A stretch of DNA of 6,872 nt from Desulfobacterales bacterium (lineage in GTDB: Bacteria > Desulfobacterota > Desulfobacteria > Desulfobacterales > 4be13), in contig JAOZRQ010000380.1 of the NCBI GenBank assembly GCA_029940115.1, forward strand, positions 1 to 6,872, given 5' to 3'. The position numbers and the translations under genes were made by a program. The notes beneath the pieces were generated by a model, which was not told the DNA's origin, did no database searches, and saw only the letters and a program-made list of their open reading frames with translations. Of this stretch, positions 5,411 to 6,872 are shown in pieces; position 1 is the first letter of the stretch, and every line of letters starts with the position of its first letter.

Positions 5411-5686
5411 ATGAGAGACAACCGTAAAAAAGATGAGTTGGAAATCTGTTGCCCGACATGTGGGTTCAAGCCTGACTCCCATGACAGGTGGATGTGCGTC
5501 TGCATGCATGCTTGGAACACATTCGAGACCATGGGAAGATGTCCGAATTGCAGGAGACTGTGGAAGGAGACCCAATGCCCGGTCTGCCACAAATGGTCGC
5601 CCCATCACAAATGGTATCGCTACAATCTGCCGGAGTCCGATGAGGAGGAAGAGAAGGAAGATTTGTACGAGTATGAAATTGCCTGA
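5411..5686 (+). CDS. Small double zinc-ribbon protein with acidic tail
   Basis: A 91-residue protein starting at ATG 5411, with AAAGGAGG (5398-5405) five bases upstream; a longer in-frame reading from 5201 passes through the MmcQ/YjbR stub in another frame and is unlikely to be coding. Cysteines are paired as C14-x2-C17, C29-x-C31, C44-x2-C47 and C56-x2-C59, enough for two zinc-binding ribbons (14/17/29/31 and 44/47/56/59). Conserved-looking aromatics lie between them (WMCVCMHAWNTF, 28-38) and after them (KWSPHHKWYRY, 61-71). The tail (75-88) is almost entirely Glu/Asp. The pattern C-x-C-x-H-x-W-x-T-F followed by two CxxC and W-S-P-H-x-x-W-Y resembles small zinc-ribbon proteins of unknown function that I have seen annotated as hypothetical. 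It may bind nucleic acid or protein. It lies 231 bp after the ATPase and 149 bp before the PtuA-like gene on the same strand; co-function is inference. Confidence 0.8.
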   Translation: MRDNRKKDELEICCPTCGFKPDSHDRWMCVCMHAWNTFETMGRCPNCRRLWKETQCPVCHKWSPHHKWYRYNLPESDEEEEKEDLYEYEIA

Positions 5687-5717
5687 TTATGACGCTTTTC
5701 GAGGAGGTCGCTCTGTC

Positions 5718-5812
5718 CGTGAACGTGAACCGAACGTGAACATTCGTTTGCGGGCAAGTGTAAGTTCAGGTTCAAGCATAAGTTCAAGTTCATGTTCACG
5801 TTCAAGTTCACG
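5718..5812. repeat. GTGAAC / GTTCAAG repeat forming a self-complementary region
   Basis: The left side (5718-5741) is built of CGTGAAC units. The right side (5765-5812) is an irregular run of GTTCAAG, GTTCATG and GTTCACG hexamer-like units. GTTCACGTTCAAGTTCACG (5794-5812) is nearly the reverse complement of 5718-5741, so a long imperfect hairpin could form between the zinc-ribbon gene and the next gene. No T-run follows, so an intrinsic terminator is not supported. Effects on transcript stability or read-through are possible but inferred. Small ORFs crossing it (for example a 16-codon frame from 5689) are repeat-derived. Confidence 0.8.
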
Positions 5813-5835
5813 TCCATCTTGGAGGAGGACATCTA

Positions 5836-6872
5836 ATGAGAATAGACAGGCTGAGACTCATGAATTTCAGGGGATTTGAGGAATTTGAAACGGATTTCCA
5901 TCCGAATTTCAATGTCATCATCGGCATGAACGGCGCGGGCAAAACAGGTGTCCTGGAGGGGATTTGCACGGCACTCGGGTCTGTGTTTGTGAGTGATCGG
6001 CCTGTTCAGGAGGATGACATCCGGGTGGTCAGCCATGAACACAGCATCGAACCCCAGTTCCCCGTAAAGGTTGAATTTCACGGACGCATACGGGATCAGA
6101 AACTGAGCTGGTCAAAGGTCTTGGCAGGCACAGACCGCCGGACAACCATCGGGAATGCGGAACCCTTGACCGCACTGCTAAATAAAATTCAGAAGGATGT
6201 CATGGCCGGGAAACCCGACGATCTGCCCCTTATCGTCTCTTATCCTGCCGAAAGATTTTGGAAAAAAAGGAGAGACAGAGGCGATCCTCATGAGAAAGCC
6301 GATATCGGAACCCTTCCCAGAGGTTCGAGGATGCGAGGATATGATCATTGGCTGAACCCCGATTCCGAGAGCAGCATCTTCATAAAATGGTTCAAAACGC
6401 AGGAGCTGGCCGCGTTACAGCGTCAGAAAGATTCGCCCGAGATTGAGGTCGTGAGAAACGCGGTCAGCAATTGCATCGCGGATTGCGAAAACATCTTCTT
6501 CGATGTCAGAGAAGATGCGCTGATGACAAAATTCCGAGACGGAAGAATCCTGCCTTTTGGCCTGTTAAGCCACTGTGTCTGGAACATGCTGGCCACCGTG
6601 GGGGATATCGCGTTCCGTTGCGTCATGTTGAACCCGCATCTGAGAGAAAATGCCGCGACTGGGACTTCGGGAATCGTCTTGATTGACGAAATAGATTTGC
6701 ACCTGCATCCGGCTTGGCAGAGAAAGGTGGTCCGGGATCTGAAAGAGACCTTTCCCGGAATACAGTTTATTGCGGCAACACATTCTCCGCTGATTTTGAG
6801 CAACACAGAGGACAGGATCATCACCATTGAAAATGGGAGGTCCTATCGGACCGGGCATACTTACGGCAGGGA
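5836..6872 (+). CDS. PtuA-like AAA_21/ABC-type ATPase, truncated by the window edge
   Basis: Starts at ATG 5836 after GGAGGAGG (5820-5828) and stays open for 345 codons to the edge without a stop. The N-terminus MRIDRLRLMNFRGFEEF is the usual first strand of SMC/RecF-like ATPases. Walker A is GMNGAGKT (30-37), Walker B with its extension is GIVLIDEIDLHLHPAWQ (279-295), and the switch histidine lies in AATHSP (313-318, H316). The middle block LPLIVSYPAERFW (130-142), a WFKTQE motif (185-190) and the NMLATVGDIAFR (250-261) plus LNP (265-267) segments match the AAA_21 ATPases of the PtuA type used by Septu and some retron defence systems, where the ATPase pairs with an HNH nuclease (PtuB). The ABC signature, normally LSDG in relatives, reads LSHC (244-247). 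Only a short C-terminal part is probably missing. The partner gene would lie downstream, outside the window, so a defence role is inferred, not shown. Confidence 0.85.
   Translation, partial: MRIDRLRLMNFRGFEEFETDFHPNFNVIIGMNGAGKTGVLEGICTALGSVFVSDRPVQEDDIRVVSHEHSIEPQFPVKVEFHGRIRDQKLSWSKVLAGTDRRTTIGNAEPLTALLNKIQKDVMAGKPDDLPLIVSYPAERFWKKRRDRGDPHEKADIGTLPRGSRMRGYDHWLNPDSESSIFIKWFKTQELAALQRQKDSPEIEVVRNAVSNCIADCENIFFDVREDALMTKFRDGRILPFGLLSHCVWNMLATVGDIAFRCVMLNPHLRENAATGTSGIVLIDEIDLHLHPAWQRKVVRDLKETFPGIQFIAATHSPLILSNTEDRIITIENGRSYRTGHTYGR

Noticed and set aside
5620..5832. Minus-strand ORF rich in Asn-Leu/Asn-Val
   Set aside because: It is the translation of the GTTCAAG/GTGAAC simple repeats.

Overview
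The window reads as a bacterial chromosome segment: about half is repeat-rich, gene-poor DNA and the other half is accessory genes that may belong to a defence island. The mix of a PspF-type sigma-54 activator, abundant dispersed palindromic repeats and gene remnants would suit a Desulfobacterota (former Deltaproteobacteria) or similar large repeat-rich genome. That placement is inference; no marker gene settles it.

Left part (1-1512). The window opens inside a 22-unit array of an 8-bp repeat, followed by non-coding DNA holding a dispersed CGCAGATT repeat and a 14-bp tandem repeat. The last copy of the 14-bp repeat supplies the stop codon of a minus-strand PspF-like sigma-54 enhancer-binding protein (481-1512). 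No pspA or other psp gene is visible on either side.

Middle part (1513-3376) has no intact gene I can support. It holds a cluster of CGGGGAC-bearing palindromes (1556-1743), the decayed C-terminus of a histone deacetylase/AcuC-family protein on the minus strand (1879-1998), a TTTGGC hairpin repeat family (2045-2069 and 2651-2739), a 105-bp direct repeat in two copies (2153-2358), a 40-nt hairpin (2490-2529), a MITE-like imperfect inverted repeat (2893-3056) and a 39-bp tandem duplication (3042-3119). It looks like a graveyard of small mobile repeats and broken genes.

Right part (3377-6872) carries three plus-strand genes. The first is a 600-residue P-loop ATPase of the archaeal-ATPase type with a C-terminal region resembling a PD-(D/E)XK nuclease. 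The second is a 91-residue double zinc-ribbon protein. The third is the first 345 residues of an AAA_21/PtuA-like ABC-type ATPase that runs off the right edge. Between the first two lies the N-terminal stub of a MmcQ/YjbR-family gene. Between the last two lies a GTTCAAG/GTGAAC repeat that can fold on itself.

The three genes share a strand and good Shine-Dalgarno sequences. However, the gaps of 231 and 149 bp, the gene stub and the higher GC of the first gene suggest a patchwork assembled by transfer rather than a long-standing tight operon. The most interesting points are the ATPase-nuclease fusion, and the PtuA-like ATPase whose ABC signature is altered and whose effector partner would lie beyond the window.
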